A stretch of 64,000 bases of DNA, taken from contig NZ_CP017661.1 in assembly GCF_016805985.1 (NCBI RefSeq), positions 682,001 to 746,000 of the forward strand, in the 5' to 3' direction. A program made the translations under genes and the position numbers. This document shows positions 8,177 through 17,146 of this stretch, in pieces. The notes beneath the pieces are model-generated. The model made no database searches and had not been told where the DNA came from. It worked only from the letters and a program-made list of their open reading frames with translations. The stretch is from Microbacterium sp. JZ31 (GTDB taxonomy: Bacteria > Actinomycetota > Actinomycetes > Actinomycetales > Microbacteriaceae). Position 1 is the first letter of the stretch. Each line of letters begins with the position of its first letter.

Positions 8177-10033
8177 ATGGCCATCATCGAGAGCCCGACT
8201 GCCCGCGCGACCAGCCCCCTCGGGGACCACGGCGCCCAGCCGGCGATCGAGGGACCCGGCATGGCCGCCCTCGTGGCGTGGGTCGAGGAGATCGCGGCGC
8301 TGACGAAGCCGGATCGCATCCACTGGGTCGACGGATCCGCCGAGGAGCACGAGGCCCTGCTGGCACAGATGGTCGCGGACGGCACGCTCATCAAGCTCGA
8401 CGAGGCGAAGCGTCCCGGCTCCTACCTCGCGCGCTCGGACGAGGGCGACGTCGCCCGCCTCGAGTCGCGCACCTTCATCTGCTCGGACAAGCAGGAGGAC
8501 GCCGGCCCGACGAACAACTGGGCCGAGCCGGCCGAGATGCGCGCCACCCTGCGGCCGCTGTTCGAGGGATCCATGCGGGGACGCACGATGTTCGTCGTGC
8601 CGTTCTCGATGGGCAAGGTCGGCGGTCCGATCTCGCAGCTCGGCGTGCAGCTCACCGACAGCCCCTACGCCGTCGCGTCGATCGAAATCATGACGCGCGT
8701 CGGCCTCGAGGTCACGAAGCTCATCGCGCAGGGCACGCCCTGGGTCCGCACGGTCCACTCGGTGGGATCGCCGCTGCACCACGGCGATGACGACGTCGCC
8801 TGGCCGAGCAACGACGAGAAGTACATCGTGCACTTCCCGGACACGCTCGAGGTCTGGTCGTTCGGCTCGGGATACGGCGGCAACGCGATCCTGGCGAAGA
8901 AGTGCTACGCGCTGCGCATCGCGTCGGTGATCGGCCGTGACCAGGGCTGGATGGCCGAGCACATGCTGCTCATCCGGGTGATCGACCCGCAGGGCAGGGC
9001 GTACCACGTGGCGGCGGCGTTCCCGTCCGCCTGCGGCAAGACCAACCTCGCGATGCTGCGCCCGACGATCCCCGGCTGGAAGGTCGAGACGCTCGGCGAC
9101 GACATCACGTGGATCCGTCCCGGCGCGGACGGCCGCCTCTACGCCATCAATCCCGAGGCCGGGTTCTTCGGCGTCGCGCCCGGCACTGGCGAGTCGACGA
9201 ACGTCACGGCCGTCGAGACGCTGTGGGGCAACGTCCTGTTCACGAACGTCGCGCTCACGGACGACGGCGACGTGTGGTGGGAGGGGCTGACGGACGAGGC
9301 GCCCGCGCACCTGATCGACTGGCGCGGCGAGGACTGGACGCCCGACGCCGGCCGCCCCGCCGCGCACCCCAACTCGCGCTTCACCGTCTCGGCCGCCCAG
9401 GCGCCGTCGATCGCGGACGACTGGGAGGAGGCCGTACCGCTCGACGTGATCCTGTTCGGCGGACGCCGCGCATCGAACGTGCCCCTCGTGGTCGAGGCGT
9501 TCGACTGGGAGCACGGTGTGTTCCTGGGCTCGAACATCTCGTCCGAGCGCACCGCCGCGGCCGAGGGCAGGGTCGGCGAGCTGCGACGCGACCCGTTCGC
9601 CATGATGCCGTTCTGCGGCTACAACATGGCCGACTACTTCGCCCACTGGCTCGAGATGGGCGGCCTCGCCTCCGAGCTGCCGAAGGTGTACCAGGTCAAC
9701 TGGTTCCGCCGCGGCGCGGACGGTCGCTTCCTGTGGCCCGGCTTCGGCGACAACTCCCGCGTGATCGACTGGATCGTCCGCCGCCTGCAGGGCGAGGCGG
9801 AGGCCGTCGAGACGCCGATCGGCCTCGTGCCCGCTCCGGGATCCCTGAACCTCTCCGGGCTCGACGTCCCGCAGCAGGATCTCGACGAGCTGTTCGCGAT
9901 CGACGCCGACGCATGGCTCGAGGAAGCCGATCTGACCGAGGAGTTCTACGCCCTCTTCGGGGAGCGGACGCCGGTGCAGCTGCGGGAGCAGCTGGGCGCA
10001 CTCCGCACCCGCCTCCAGGCTGCGAAGGGCTGA
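8177..10033 (+). CDS. pckG: Phosphoenolpyruvate carboxykinase (GTP)
   Basis: Converts oxaloacetate and GTP to PEP, CO2 and GDP, the first step of gluconeogenesis; cytosolic. 618 residues, standard for the GTP-dependent family. Diagnostic motifs: [10 protein letters not shown] (~111), the kinase P-loop [13 protein letters not shown] (~283-295), the metal/PEP site region [12 protein letters not shown], and [16 protein letters not shown]. The ATG at 8177 has AGGAA seven bases upstream. It is divergent from the RamB-like regulator and ends in a strong intrinsic terminator. Regulation by acetate or other gluconeogenic substrates is inferred from that neighbour. Confidence 0.97.
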   Translation: MAIIESPTARATSPLGDHGAQPAIEGPGMAALVAWVEEIAALTKPDRIHWVDGSAEEHEALLAQMVADGTLIKLDEAKRPGSYLARSDEGDVARLESRTFICSDKQEDAGPTNNWAEPAEMRATLRPLFEGSMRGRTMFVVPFSMGKVGGPISQLGVQLTDSPYAVASIEIMTRVGLEVTKLIAQGTPWVRTVHSVGSPLHHGDDDVAWPSNDEKYIVHFPDTLEVWSFGSGYGGNAILAKKCYALRIASVIGRDQGWMAEHMLLIRVIDPQGRAYHVAAAFPSACGKTNLAMLRPTIPGWKVETLGDDITWIRPGADGRLYAINPEAGFFGVAPGTGESTNVTAVETLWGNVLFTNVALTDDGDVWWEGLTDEAPAHLIDWRGEDWTPDAGRPAAHPNSRFTVSAAQAPSIADDWEEAVPLDVILFGGRRASNVPLVVEAFDWEHGVFLGSNISSERTAAAEGRVGELRRDPFAMMPFCGYNMADYFAHWLEMGGLASELPKVYQVNWFRRGADGRFLWPGFGDNSRVIDWIVRRLQGEAEAVETPIGLVPAPGSLNLSGLDVPQQDLDELFAIDADAWLEEADLTEEFYALFGERTPVQLREQLGALRTRLQAAKG

Positions 10034-10102
10034 CCGCACACGGTCCTTCGCCGCGAACGATCCGGACCCGGCGCCGCACACGCCCCGGATCAGACGCACC
10101 AC

Positions 10103-10144
10103 AAACGGCCCGCCCCTCTTCCGATCCGGGGGCGGGCCGTTTTC
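10103..10144 (+). terminator. Intrinsic terminator after pckG
   Basis: AACGGCCCGCCCC (10104-10116) pairs perfectly with GGGGCGGGCCGTT (10129-10141) across a 12-base loop and runs into TTTTCC. This is the most classical Rho-independent terminator in the window. Confidence 0.9.
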
Positions 10145-10170
10145 CTTCTGACGTCTGGCAGGGTGATCAG

Positions 10171-10923
10171 GTGGCAAACTCGCCGTCCGGGGAATCCGTC
10201 GCGGAACGCATCGTGCGGGTGCTCGAGACGTTCGATGCCGATCGCTCGGTGCAGACCGTGTCGCAGATCGCGCGCCGCGCGGAGCTGCCCGTCTCGACCG
10301 CGCACCGCCTCGTGACCGAGCTCGTCGCGACCGGACTGCTCGACCGCGACGGCGACGGGCGGCTGCACCTCGGGATGCACCTGTGGGAGGTCGCCCAGCG
10401 CGGGTCCCGCGCGCTGCGGCTGCGCCAGGTCGCGCTGCCGCACATGGAGCGCGTGCAGGCGCGCGTGGGCGAGCACACGCAGCTCGCCGTCCTCGAGCAG
10501 GGGGAGGCGCTGTTCCTCGAGCGCCTGTCCGATCCGGATGCCGTCTCCAACATCACGCGCATCGCCGGGCGCCTGCCGCTGCACGCGTCGTCGTCCGGGC
10601 TCGTCCTGCTCGCCTTCGCCGAAGAGGCCGTCCAGGAGCGTGTGCTGTCGGCGCCCCTCGAGGCGGTGTCGGCGGCGACCGTGACGGATCCGGACGACCT
10701 GCGCGCCATGCTCGCGCGGATCCGCCGGGAGGGGATCGTCGTCGCCCACGGTTTCGTCGAGCCGGTGTCGACCGGCATCGCCGTCCCGATCCGCCAGCGC
10801 GGCCGCGTGATCGCGGCGCTGTCGGTGATCCTGCCGCGCGATGCCCCGAGCGCGGGCGCCGCCGACGAGCTGCGCCGCGCCGCCGCGGCGATCGCGCGCG
10901 GGCTCGACGCACCGGTCGGCTGA
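10171..10923 (+). CDS. IclR-family transcriptional regulator, probable pobA regulator
   Basis: 250-residue regulator. The winged helix-turn-helix is at ~8-70 (VLETFDADRSVQTVSQIARRAELPVSTAHRLVTEL). The IclR effector domain fills the rest (LPLHASSSGLVLLAF; GFVEPVSTGIAVPIR). No ATG is near the family N-terminus; GTG at 10171 preceded by AGGG is the best start. It is the upstream neighbour of pobA in the same direction, 101 bases apart. IclR-type regulators of 4-hydroxybenzoate hydroxylase (PobR) are established, so activation of pobA by 4-hydroxybenzoate is the natural reading, though the effector is not visible from sequence. Confidence 0.88.
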   Translation: MANSPSGESVAERIVRVLETFDADRSVQTVSQIARRAELPVSTAHRLVTELVATGLLDRDGDGRLHLGMHLWEVAQRGSRALRLRQVALPHMERVQARVGEHTQLAVLEQGEALFLERLSDPDAVSNITRIAGRLPLHASSSGLVLLAFAEEAVQERVLSAPLEAVSAATVTDPDDLRAMLARIRREGIVVAHGFVEPVSTGIAVPIRQRGRVIAALSVILPRDAPSAGAADELRRAAAAIARGLDAPVG

Positions 10924-10927
10924 GCTT

Positions 10928-10940
10928 CCCGTTCAACGGG
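10928..10940. promoter_or_regulatory. Candidate operator upstream of pobA
   Basis: CCCGTT-C-AACGGG is a perfect 13-base dyad five bases after the IclR-family stop and about 85 bases upstream of pobA. Position suits an activator or autoregulatory site. In GC-rich DNA a dyad this short can occur by chance. Confidence 0.35.
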
Positions 10941-11024
10941 CAACCGCTGGTGCGCGCTCCGAGCCCCAGCGAGACTCGGGAGGGACCCGGCAGCGGTGCC
11001 GGGTGAGCCGTCGAAGGAGATGAC

Positions 11025-12197
11025 ATGACCGAACGCACCGCCGTCGCGATCGTGGGAGCGGGGCCCGCCGGCCTGCTGCTGTCGCACCTGCTGGATCGGG
11101 CGGGCATCGCGTCGATCGTGATCGAGTCGCGCTCGCGCGAGGAGGTCGAGACGACGATCCGCGCCGGGATCCTCGAGCAGGGCACCGTGGAGATCCTGCG
11201 GGAGACGGGCGCCTCCGACCGTGTGACGACGACCGGCAGCCGGCATGACGGCATCGAGCTGCGGTTCGAGGGTGAGGGGCACCGCATCGACTTCGCGGCC
11301 TCGGTCGGGCGCGGCGTGTGGCTCTACCCGCAGCACGAGGTCCTCAAGGACCTGATCGCGGCACGGACCGCGGCCGGTCAGGATCTGCGGTTCGGCGTGC
11401 GCGCGGTGGCGGTGGAGGACGCCGAGACCGAACGGCCGCGCGTGATCGCGACGGGCCCGGACGGCGAGCGGATCGAGATCGAGGCGGACGTCGTCGTCGG
11501 ATCGGACGGATCGCGCGGCGTGACGCGCGAGACCGTGACCGGATCGCACGGCGGCTTCTACCGCGAGTACCCGTTCGCGTGGTTCGGAGTGCTGTGCGAG
11601 GCACCGCCGTCGGCGGAGGAGCTGATCTACAGCAACTCGCCGGACGGCTTCGCGCTGATCAGCCAGCGCAGCGCCACCGTGCAGCGGATGTACTTCCAGT
11701 GCGACCCGGATGAGGACCCGGAGCGGTTCTCGGAGCGCGAGCTGTGGGACATCCTGCAGGCGCGCGTGCCCGGCACGACGCTCAACGAGGGGCCGATCTT
11801 CCAGCGCGACGTGCTGCGGTTCCGCAGCTTCGTCGCGCACCGGCTGCGCCGGGGCCGGGTCGTGCTCGTCGGCGACGCCGCGCACACCGTGCCGCCCACC
11901 GGCGCGAAGGGCATGAACCTCGCGGTCGCCGACGTCGTGCTGCTCGCCGACGCGCTCCGCGCCCTCCTGCACGAGCGGGACGAGCGGCTGCTCGACGCCT
12001 ACCCCGAGCGCGCGCTCGCGCGGATCTGGAAGGCGCAGCACTTCTCGTGGTGGATGACGAGCATGCTGCACGTCGCGCCCGACGCGAGCGACTTCGATCG
12101 CCGGCGTCAGGTCGGGGAGCTCCGCTCTGTGGTCGAGTCGGAGCACGGCCGGGCGTACCTCGCCGAGGCCTACACCGGCTGGCCGCTCGCGCGCTGA
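11025..12197 (+). CDS. pobA: 4-hydroxybenzoate 3-monooxygenase
   Basis: FAD-dependent class A hydroxylase turning 4-hydroxybenzoate into protocatechuate with NAD(P)H and O2. 390 residues matches the family (~394). The FAD Rossmann motif VAIVGAGPAGLLLSHLL is at ~4-20, a second FAD site (VVGSDGSRGVTR) near 160, and the ribityl-binding GDAAHTVPPTGAKGMNLA at ~282. RTTIRAGILEQGTVEIL-type residues near 45 (TTIRAGILEQGTVE) are characteristic of PobA. The start is supported by GAAGGAGA at 11013-11020. No protocatechuate dioxygenase or beta-ketoadipate gene is in the window, so those must be elsewhere. Confidence 0.93.
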   Translation: MTERTAVAIVGAGPAGLLLSHLLDRAGIASIVIESRSREEVETTIRAGILEQGTVEILRETGASDRVTTTGSRHDGIELRFEGEGHRIDFAASVGRGVWLYPQHEVLKDLIAARTAAGQDLRFGVRAVAVEDAETERPRVIATGPDGERIEIEADVVVGSDGSRGVTRETVTGSHGGFYREYPFAWFGVLCEAPPSAEELIYSNSPDGFALISQRSATVQRMYFQCDPDEDPERFSERELWDILQARVPGTTLNEGPIFQRDVLRFRSFVAHRLRRGRVVLVGDAAHTVPPTGAKGMNLAVADVVLLADALRALLHERDERLLDAYPERALARIWKAQHFSWWMTSMLHVAPDASDFDRRRQVGELRSVVESEHGRAYLAEAYTGWPLAR

Positions 12198-12219
12198 GCC
12201 GGCCGTGCTGGGTCGACCG

Positions 12220-12235
12220 CGGCGCTCGAGCGCCG
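12220..12235. terminator. Hairpin between convergent pobA and MFS exporter
   Basis: CGGCGCTCGAGCGCCG is a perfect 16-base palindrome filling the 40-base gap between the two stop codons. It lacks a U-tract but can serve both strands as a stem. Confidence 0.5.
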
Positions 12236-12237
12236 AG

Positions 12238-13464
12238 TCAGCCCGCGCGGCGCTCGCGCGCCCGGCCGACGGCGGCGGCCGCGAGCCCGAGCAGCACGGC
12301 TCCCGTCATGCCGGCGGTGACCGGGATGGCGGTGTCGTCGCCCCACAGCCCGCCGAAGGGCGACGCGACCGCGCCGAGCGAGAACTGGAACAGCCCGAGC
12401 GTGGCCGAGCCGGCGCCCGCCGCGAACGCCGCGCGGCCGAGCGTGAGAGCGGAGGCGTCCGACATCGTGCCCGCGCACCCCGCCGCGAACACGCACACGA
12501 GCGGCACCCAGGTCGCCAGCCCGAGGGCATCGGTCAGCGCCAGCACCAGCAGCGCGCCCGCGGCAGCCAGCGACACCAGCTGCGCGATCCGCAGCGCGCC
12601 GGCGGCTCCCCGCCACCGCACCACCCTGGCGTTCCACCATGCCCCGAGCACGAACGAGACGGATCCCGCGGCGAACGTCAGCGAGTACACGAGCGCGGAC
12701 GCGCCGAAGACGTTCTGCACGACGAACGACGACGATCCGATGTACAGGATCAGCGCCCCGTACCCGAGGGCGAACGCCAGCGCATAGCCCACGAACGCGC
12801 CGTCGCGCACCAGCCTCCACAGGCTGCCGACGAGCGCGCCCACGCGGGCGGGATGGCGGCGCTCGGGCGGCAGCGACTCGGGGATCGCGAGCAGCGTCAC
12901 GACGAGCATCGCGACGGAGACGACCGCGAGGCCGGCGAGCGCCGCGCGCCATCCGCCCCACGAGCTCAGGAGCGCGCCGAGCGGGCTGCCGACGACGGGG
13001 CCGATCCCCATGGTCGCGATCAGGATGCTGATGCCGCGCGCCGCCCGCTCACCCGTCGCGAGATCGGCGACGATCGCCCGCGCGAGCGCCGCGCCCGCCG
13101 CACCGCTGAGGCCCTGCACGAGCCGCAGCGCCACGACCCACTCGAGCGTCGGCGCCGCGGCGGCCGCGAAGCCCGAGATCGCGAACACGGAGAACGCCGC
13201 CAGCAGCGTGCGACGCCGTCCGAGCGCGTCCGAGATCGTGCCGATGCCGAACTGCCCGACGGCCGATCCGATCAGGTAGGCCGTGAGCGTGAGCTGCACG
13301 GCCGCCGCCGTCGCGCCGAAGTCCTCCTGGATCGAGGGGAACGCGGGCAGGTACAGGTCGGTCGACAGCGCGCCGGCCATGCCGACGAAGCCCAGCGCGG
13401 CGAGGCGGCCGCGGGTGAGCTCGTCGCGGGCGCCCGTCGCCGCCTCAGCCGACGCGCGCCTCAT
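12238..13464 (-). CDS. Bcr/CflA-family MFS drug exporter
   Basis: Proton-driven exporter of the DHA1 family, 408 residues with about 12 hydrophobic segments. The family opening (GALSTDLYLPAFPSIQEDFG, ~33-52) and the loop motif GTISDALGRRRTLL are clear, and the second-half signature GIGPVVGSPLGALL (~170) matches Bcr/CflA. The ATG at 13464 overlaps the 3' end of the upstream ATPase gene by 20 bases, so it is translated from the tail of the importer operon. Co-expression with an importer suggests it clears a product or analogue of the imported compound, but no substrate can be read from sequence. Confidence 0.88.
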   Translation of the reverse strand: MRRASAEAATGARDELTRGRLAALGFVGMAGALSTDLYLPAFPSIQEDFGATAAAVQLTLTAYLIGSAVGQFGIGTISDALGRRRTLLAAFSVFAISGFAAAAAPTLEWVVALRLVQGLSGAAGAALARAIVADLATGERAARGISILIATMGIGPVVGSPLGALLSSWGGWRAALAGLAVVSVAMLVVTLLAIPESLPPERRHPARVGALVGSLWRLVRDGAFVGYALAFALGYGALILYIGSSSFVVQNVFGASALVYSLTFAAGSVSFVLGAWWNARVVRWRGAAGALRIAQLVSLAAAGALLVLALTDALGLATWVPLVCVFAAGCAGTMSDASALTLGRAAFAAGAGSATLGLFQFSLGAVASPFGGLWGDDTAIPVTAGMTGAVLLGLAAAAVGRARERRAG

Positions 13465-14230
13465 CCGGCCGGAACCCGCGCTTGGCGAGCTGGATCTGCT
13501 CGTACACGTGGTGCCGCAGCTCGGTGAAGCGCGGCAGCGCGCGCGTCTCGAGCTGGTCGCGCTGATCCGGCAGGTCGATCACGAGGTCCTCCTGCACCAC
13601 CGTGGGGGAGGAGGACAGGATGATCACGCGCGATCCGAGGTAGACGGACTCGTCGATGTCGTGCGTGACGAACAGCACCGTGACGCCGAGGCGCTCGCGG
13701 ATCGATCGCACCAGGTCCTCGAGGTCCGCGCGCGTCTGCGCGTCGACGGCCGCGAACGGCTCGTCCATCAGCAGCACCTCCGGCTGGTAGGCGATCGCCC
13801 GCGCGATCGCGACGCGCTGCTGCATGCCGCCCGACAGCTGCCACGGGTAGGACTTCGGAACGTGCGCGAGTCCCACGCTCTCGAGCGCCTCGGCCACGAG
13901 CTCGGCGCGCCTGGCCTTCGGGACGCCGGCGTTCTTCAGCGGCAGCTCGACGTTGTCGGCGACGCGCAGCCAGGGGAACAGCGAGCGGCCGTACTCCTGG
14001 AACACGACGGCCATCTTCTTCGGCGGGCCCGTGACGCGCTTGCCGTCCAGCAGCACCTCGCCGCTGGTGGGCTCGAGCAGGCCCGCGATGCACTTCAGCA
14101 GCGTGGTCTTGCCCGACCCGGAGGGGCCGACCAGGCACGTGAGCTCGTTGCGTCCGAGGTCGAACGTCAGGTCGCGCACCGCCTCGATGTCGCCGCCGTC
14201 GGTGCGGTAGACCTTCTTCAGCCCGCGCAC
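13445..14230 (-). CDS. ABC transporter ATPase, nitrate/sulfonate/taurine type
   Basis: Energises the importer encoded by the next three genes upstream. 261 residues: Walker A GPSGSGKTT (~34), Q-loop VVFQEYGRSLFPWLRV, signature LSGGMQQRVAIARAI (~130), Walker B EVLLMDEPFAAVD, H-loop VTHDIDE. This matches SsuB/TauB-like ATPases. The only ATG/GTG start available is GTG at 14230, yet the codons just upstream (Thr-Leu-Leu-Ser) look like the usual first beta strand, so a CTG start a few codons earlier is possible. The frame is the same as the upstream permease, separated only by its stop codon. Confidence 0.9.
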   Translation of the reverse strand: MRGLKKVYRTDGGDIEAVRDLTFDLGRNELTCLVGPSGSGKTTLLKCIAGLLEPTSGEVLLDGKRVTGPPKKMAVVFQEYGRSLFPWLRVADNVELPLKNAGVPKARRAELVAEALESVGLAHVPKSYPWQLSGGMQQRVAIARAIAYQPEVLLMDEPFAAVDAQTRADLEDLVRSIRERLGVTVLFVTHDIDESVYLGSRVIILSSSPTVVQEDLVIDLPDQRDQLETRALPRFTELRHHVYEQIQLAKRGFRPDEARVG

Positions 14231-14296
14231 CGAGAGCAGCGTCTGCTCGGGGGAAGGGTGCGGCCGTGGCCGACGGCGGCCGAGGCGGCGGTGTTC

Positions 14297-15073
14297 TCAG
14301 GAGGCATTCTGGAGATCCTTCAGTCCGTGGTACCAGCGCAGGATGCGGCGTTCGACGAGCTTGAACAGCAGCGAGACCGCGAAGCCGAGCAGCCCCAGCA
14401 GCAGGATGCCGCTCCACATCTGCGGAACCGCGAAGCTGCGCTGCAGCTGGATGATCGAGAAGCCGAGGCCCGAGGACGCGTAGAGCATCTCGCTGATGAC
14501 CATCAGGATGATGCCGATCGGCAGGCTCTGCCGCACGCCCGCCAGGATCTGCGGCGCCGCGGAGGGGAGGACCTGATAGCGCACGCGGCTCAGCCCGTGG
14601 ATGCCGTACGAGCGGCTCGTCTCGGTCTGCACCTCGTCGGCCGCGCGCACGCCCTCGATCGTGTTGAGGATCACGGGCCAGATCGCGCCGAACGCGATCA
14701 CGGCGATCCGCATGTCGTCGCCGATCCCGATCACGAGCGCGAAGATCGGAATCAGCACGGGCGGCGGGATGGCGCGGAAGAACTCGAACACCGGCTCGGT
14801 GAACGCGCGCAGCCCGCGGTTCAGGCCCACGCCGAGCCCGATCAGCATGCCGAGCACGATCGCGATCGCCGTGCCGGCGACGAAGCGCCCGAGGCTCGGC
14901 AGCACGTCGGTGAAGAACCGGTCGCCGATCCAGACCTCGAAGAACTGGGTCACGAGCGGCACGGGCTTCGGCACGAAGATGCTCGTCGCTCCGAGCGACG
15001 CGATCCACCAGATCGCGATGAGGATCAGCGGCAGCCCGAGCGCGTAGGCGAGGGCGATCAGCGACCGGCGCAT
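14297..15073 (-). CDS. ABC transporter permease, SsuC/TauC type
   Basis: Inner-membrane permease of the binding-protein-dependent importer, 258 residues with about six membrane segments. The cytoplasmic EAA-type loop (AADEVQTETSRSYGIHG, then YQVLPSAAPQILAGVR) that contacts the ATPase is clear, and FEFFRAIPPPVLIPI is typical of the nitrate/taurine family. The ATG at 15073 shares one base with the stop of the preceding permease (TGATG), implying coupled translation. Two different permeases here make a heterodimeric channel. Confidence 0.88.
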   Translation of the reverse strand: MRRSLIALAYALGLPLILIAIWWIASLGATSIFVPKPVPLVTQFFEVWIGDRFFTDVLPSLGRFVAGTAIAIVLGMLIGLGVGLNRGLRAFTEPVFEFFRAIPPPVLIPIFALVIGIGDDMRIAVIAFGAIWPVILNTIEGVRAADEVQTETSRSYGIHGLSRVRYQVLPSAAPQILAGVRQSLPIGIILMVISEMLYASSGLGFSIIQLQRSFAVPQMWSGILLLGLLGFAVSLLFKLVERRILRWYHGLKDLQNAS

Positions 15074-15915
15074 CAGGCGTCCCCTCGCACGGACTGGTGC
15101 CACGCCAGCAGGCGGCGCTCCGCCGCGCGCACGCCGAGGTTGATCACGACGCCGAGCAGCCCGGTCAGCAGCACCAGCGCGTAGGTCGAGGCGTACAGGC
15201 CGGCGTCCTTCGCGAGTCCCGCCTGCTTGCCCACGCCCGGCGTGCCGATCACGAGCTCGGCCGTGACCGCGAGGATGAGCGCGACGGCCGCGGCGAGGCG
15301 GATGCCGGTGAGCAGATACGGGAGCATCGTCGGGAACACCACGTCGCGCACGCGCTGCCACCACGTGAAGCCGTAGCTGCGTGCCGTGCTCATCGCGACC
15401 GCGTCGACGTCGGCGACGCCGTAGAGCACCTGGATGAAGATCTGCCAGAACGCGCCGTACGTGATGATCAGCAGGCTCTGCTGCAGCGGCACGGCGAACG
15501 CGAGCACGGCCAGCGGGATGAGCGCGACGGACGGGATGGGGCGCAGGAACTCGACCGTCGAGCGCGTGGCGCGCGACAGGAACGGAGAGAGCCCGATCAC
15601 GACGCCCAGCGGCACGGCGAGCGCGAGCGCGAGGAGGATGCCGAGCGCCCACGACCCCAGCGTCTGGCCCACCGCGACCCAGGTGCCCGTCAGCCCGGCG
15701 TTCGCGCCGAACGTGACGAGCACCTCGGACGCCGGCGGCAGGTACGTCGGGTTGACGATGCCGGTGCGGGAGGCGAGCTCCCAGATCAGCAGGAACGTCA
15801 GGATGCCGGCGAGCCCGAGGAGCAGGCGACGGGGTCGGAACCGCCGCCGCCTGCGCCGGGCCTGCGCCACCGCGACCGTGCGCGTGATCGTGTCGTGGGG
15901 GGCGAGGGAGGTCAT
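15073..15915 (-). CDS. ABC transporter permease, SsuC/TauC type
   Basis: Second permease of the same importer, 280 residues. After a basic cytoplasmic N-terminus (ARRRRRRFRPRR) come six membrane segments. Family features are VEFLRPIPSVALIPLAVLAF and the ATPase-contact loop VDAVAMSTARSYGFTWWQRVRDVVFPTMLPYLLTGI (split by eye into the EAA region). It follows the binding-protein gene after 37 bases and overlaps the next permease by one base. Homologous to its partner but clearly diverged, so not a recent duplicate. Confidence 0.88.
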   Translation of the reverse strand: MTSLAPHDTITRTVAVAQARRRRRRFRPRRLLLGLAGILTFLLIWELASRTGIVNPTYLPPASEVLVTFGANAGLTGTWVAVGQTLGSWALGILLALALAVPLGVVIGLSPFLSRATRSTVEFLRPIPSVALIPLAVLAFAVPLQQSLLIITYGAFWQIFIQVLYGVADVDAVAMSTARSYGFTWWQRVRDVVFPTMLPYLLTGIRLAAAVALILAVTAELVIGTPGVGKQAGLAKDAGLYASTYALVLLTGLLGVVINLGVRAAERRLLAWHQSVRGDA

Positions 15916-15952
15916 CGGGTGGGGCCTGGAGGTGTCGATCGAGGCGGTGCGG

Positions 15953-16954
15953 TCAGTCGAGGATGACCGTGTCGAGGTCGGGCGCGCTCTCGAGGAAGGC
16001 GAACTTCTGTGCGAGGTCGCTGAGGTCCGAGATGAGCTGCGGGTCGAGCTCGGCGTCCAGGCGCTCGAGGCGCAGGTTCGCGGCCGCGGCCTCGGGCATG
16101 CCCGTGAACTCGGCGATGGTCTGACCGAAGCCCTCGCGGTCGTCCGTGGCCGCGGCGAGCGTGTCGGCGACCGCGCCGCGCCAGGCCTCGACGAGCTCGG
16201 TGTCCTCGGCGACAGCGCCCGATGTGAAGGTCACCATGGTGGGCAGACCGGGGATCGCCTCCTGGTTCGGGTGGCCCACGACCGTGTACTTGTCGGGGTC
16301 GGCGACCGCCATCGACAGGAACGGCTCGGGGATCCAGACCGCGTCGACGTTCCCGCCGTCGAGCTGGGCGAGCGCATCCGGGAAGGCGACCTCGATGTAC
16401 TCGACCGCGGCCGGGTCGCCGCCGTCCCGCTCGACGGCCTCGCCGATCGTCAGGTCGCCCTGCGTCTTGACGGCGTTGACGGACACCTTCTTGCCCTCGA
16501 GGTCGGCCCACGACTCGATGCCCTCGCCGGCGCGGGCGACGACCGCGTTGATGTCCTCGCCCTCGTCGAGGGAGAACGAGTAGCCCGATGCGATGCGGAC
16601 GTCCACGCCCTGGCTGGCGGCGGTGAGCACCGACAGCGGGTTGCCGACACCGAAGTGGTACTGACCGGTCGAGACCGCGGGGAGCATCGCGGCGCCGCCC
16701 TGGGCCATCTGGACCGTGACGTCGAGGCCGTGCTCCTCGAAGATCCCCTCGTCGATGCCGTACTGCACCGCGGCCGCGGGCGCGATCGCGAGCAGACCGA
16801 CCGTGATGGGCGTGAGCTCACCGCCGCCGCCGCCTTCGGCCGGGGCGGTCTCGGTCTCGGCGGGGCCGCTCGGGGAGCCGGAGCTGCACGCGGCGAGAGA
16901 CAGGATGCCGACCGCGGTGAGCGCGACGGCGGAGAACAGGCGGGTACGGGTCAT
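15953..16954 (-). CDS. Substrate-binding lipoprotein, NMT1/SsuA-like
   Basis: Extracytoplasmic receptor for the importer, 333 residues. A lipoprotein signal peptide (FSAVALTAVGILSLAACSSG) places the lipidated Cys at ~23, followed by an acidic linker. The mature part shows the SsuA/NMT1 pattern: PAAAVQYGIDEGIFEEHGLDV, then KVSVNAVKTQGDLTIGEAVE and DAVWIPEPFLSM. These proteins bind sulfonates, nitrate, aromatic acids or pyrimidine precursors; the ligand cannot be fixed here, and pobA nearby makes an aromatic acid only a weak possibility. GAAGGAG lies 12 bases before the ATG and sits inside a hairpin loop. Confidence 0.88.
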   Translation of the reverse strand: MTRTRLFSAVALTAVGILSLAACSSGSPSGPAETETAPAEGGGGGELTPITVGLLAIAPAAAVQYGIDEGIFEEHGLDVTVQMAQGGAAMLPAVSTGQYHFGVGNPLSVLTAASQGVDVRIASGYSFSLDEGEDINAVVARAGEGIESWADLEGKKVSVNAVKTQGDLTIGEAVERDGGDPAAVEYIEVAFPDALAQLDGGNVDAVWIPEPFLSMAVADPDKYTVVGHPNQEAIPGLPTMVTFTSGAVAEDTELVEAWRGAVADTLAAATDDREGFGQTIAEFTGMPEAAAANLRLERLDAELDPQLISDLSDLAQKFAFLESAPDLDTVILD

Positions 16955-16958
16955 GGTG

Positions 16959-16982
16959 CTCAGTGACTCCTTCGTGACTGAG
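16959..16982 (-). promoter_or_regulatory. Hairpin presenting the ribosome binding site of the importer operon
   Basis: On the minus strand CTCAGT and ACTGAG pair around a 12-base loop that contains GAAGGAG, the ribosome binding site of the binding-protein gene. The stem is only six pairs, so its effect on translation is a guess. Confidence 0.35.
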
Positions 16983-17068
16983 GCCGCCGGGTGCGGCTTG
17001 CTTCAGTGAACACGGAATCGTTGAGGGAGTCAATGGTTGCCAATCTCACCGAGCAGGTGCAGACTACC

Positions 17069-17115
17069 GATGAATATCATCCCGCATGATACTTTCGGGT
17101 TGCACGACGTCGTGC
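17069..17115. promoter_or_regulatory. Two palindromes in the divergent gap between two ABC importer operons
   Basis: GATGA-ATA-TCATC (17069-17081) and GCACGACGTCGTGC (17102-17115, a perfect 14-base dyad) lie in the 192-base region between the divergent binding-protein genes. The second is about 30 bases from the plus-strand start at 17147. Either could be an operator; no regulator gene adjoins this gap. Confidence 0.4.
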
Positions 17116-17146
17116 GCTCAGCCCTCACAAGGATGTGGAGACCGCA

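Noticed and set aside
8060..10177. 705-codon open frame opposite pckG
   Set aside because: pckG is certain from its motifs; the opposite frame is Arg/Val/Asp-rich composition noise.
10167..12146. 659-codon minus-strand frame opposite IclR and pobA
   Set aside because: No recognisable domain and spans two certain genes plus their intergenic region.
13283..15184. 633-codon plus-strand frame across the ABC importer genes
   Set aside because: Composition typical of antisense GC-rich frames (His, Arg, Asp, Glu runs) and it crosses three well-supported genes.
16955..17085. Possible thiamine riboswitch upstream of the NMT1-like binding protein
   Set aside because: The conserved CTGAGA and GCGNAGGGA elements of the TPP aptamer are absent on the minus strand.
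17036..17100. Promoter for the plus-strand amino-acid-type importer
   Set aside because: TTGCCA and GATACT-like hexamers exist but not at usable spacing; not reported as a promoter.
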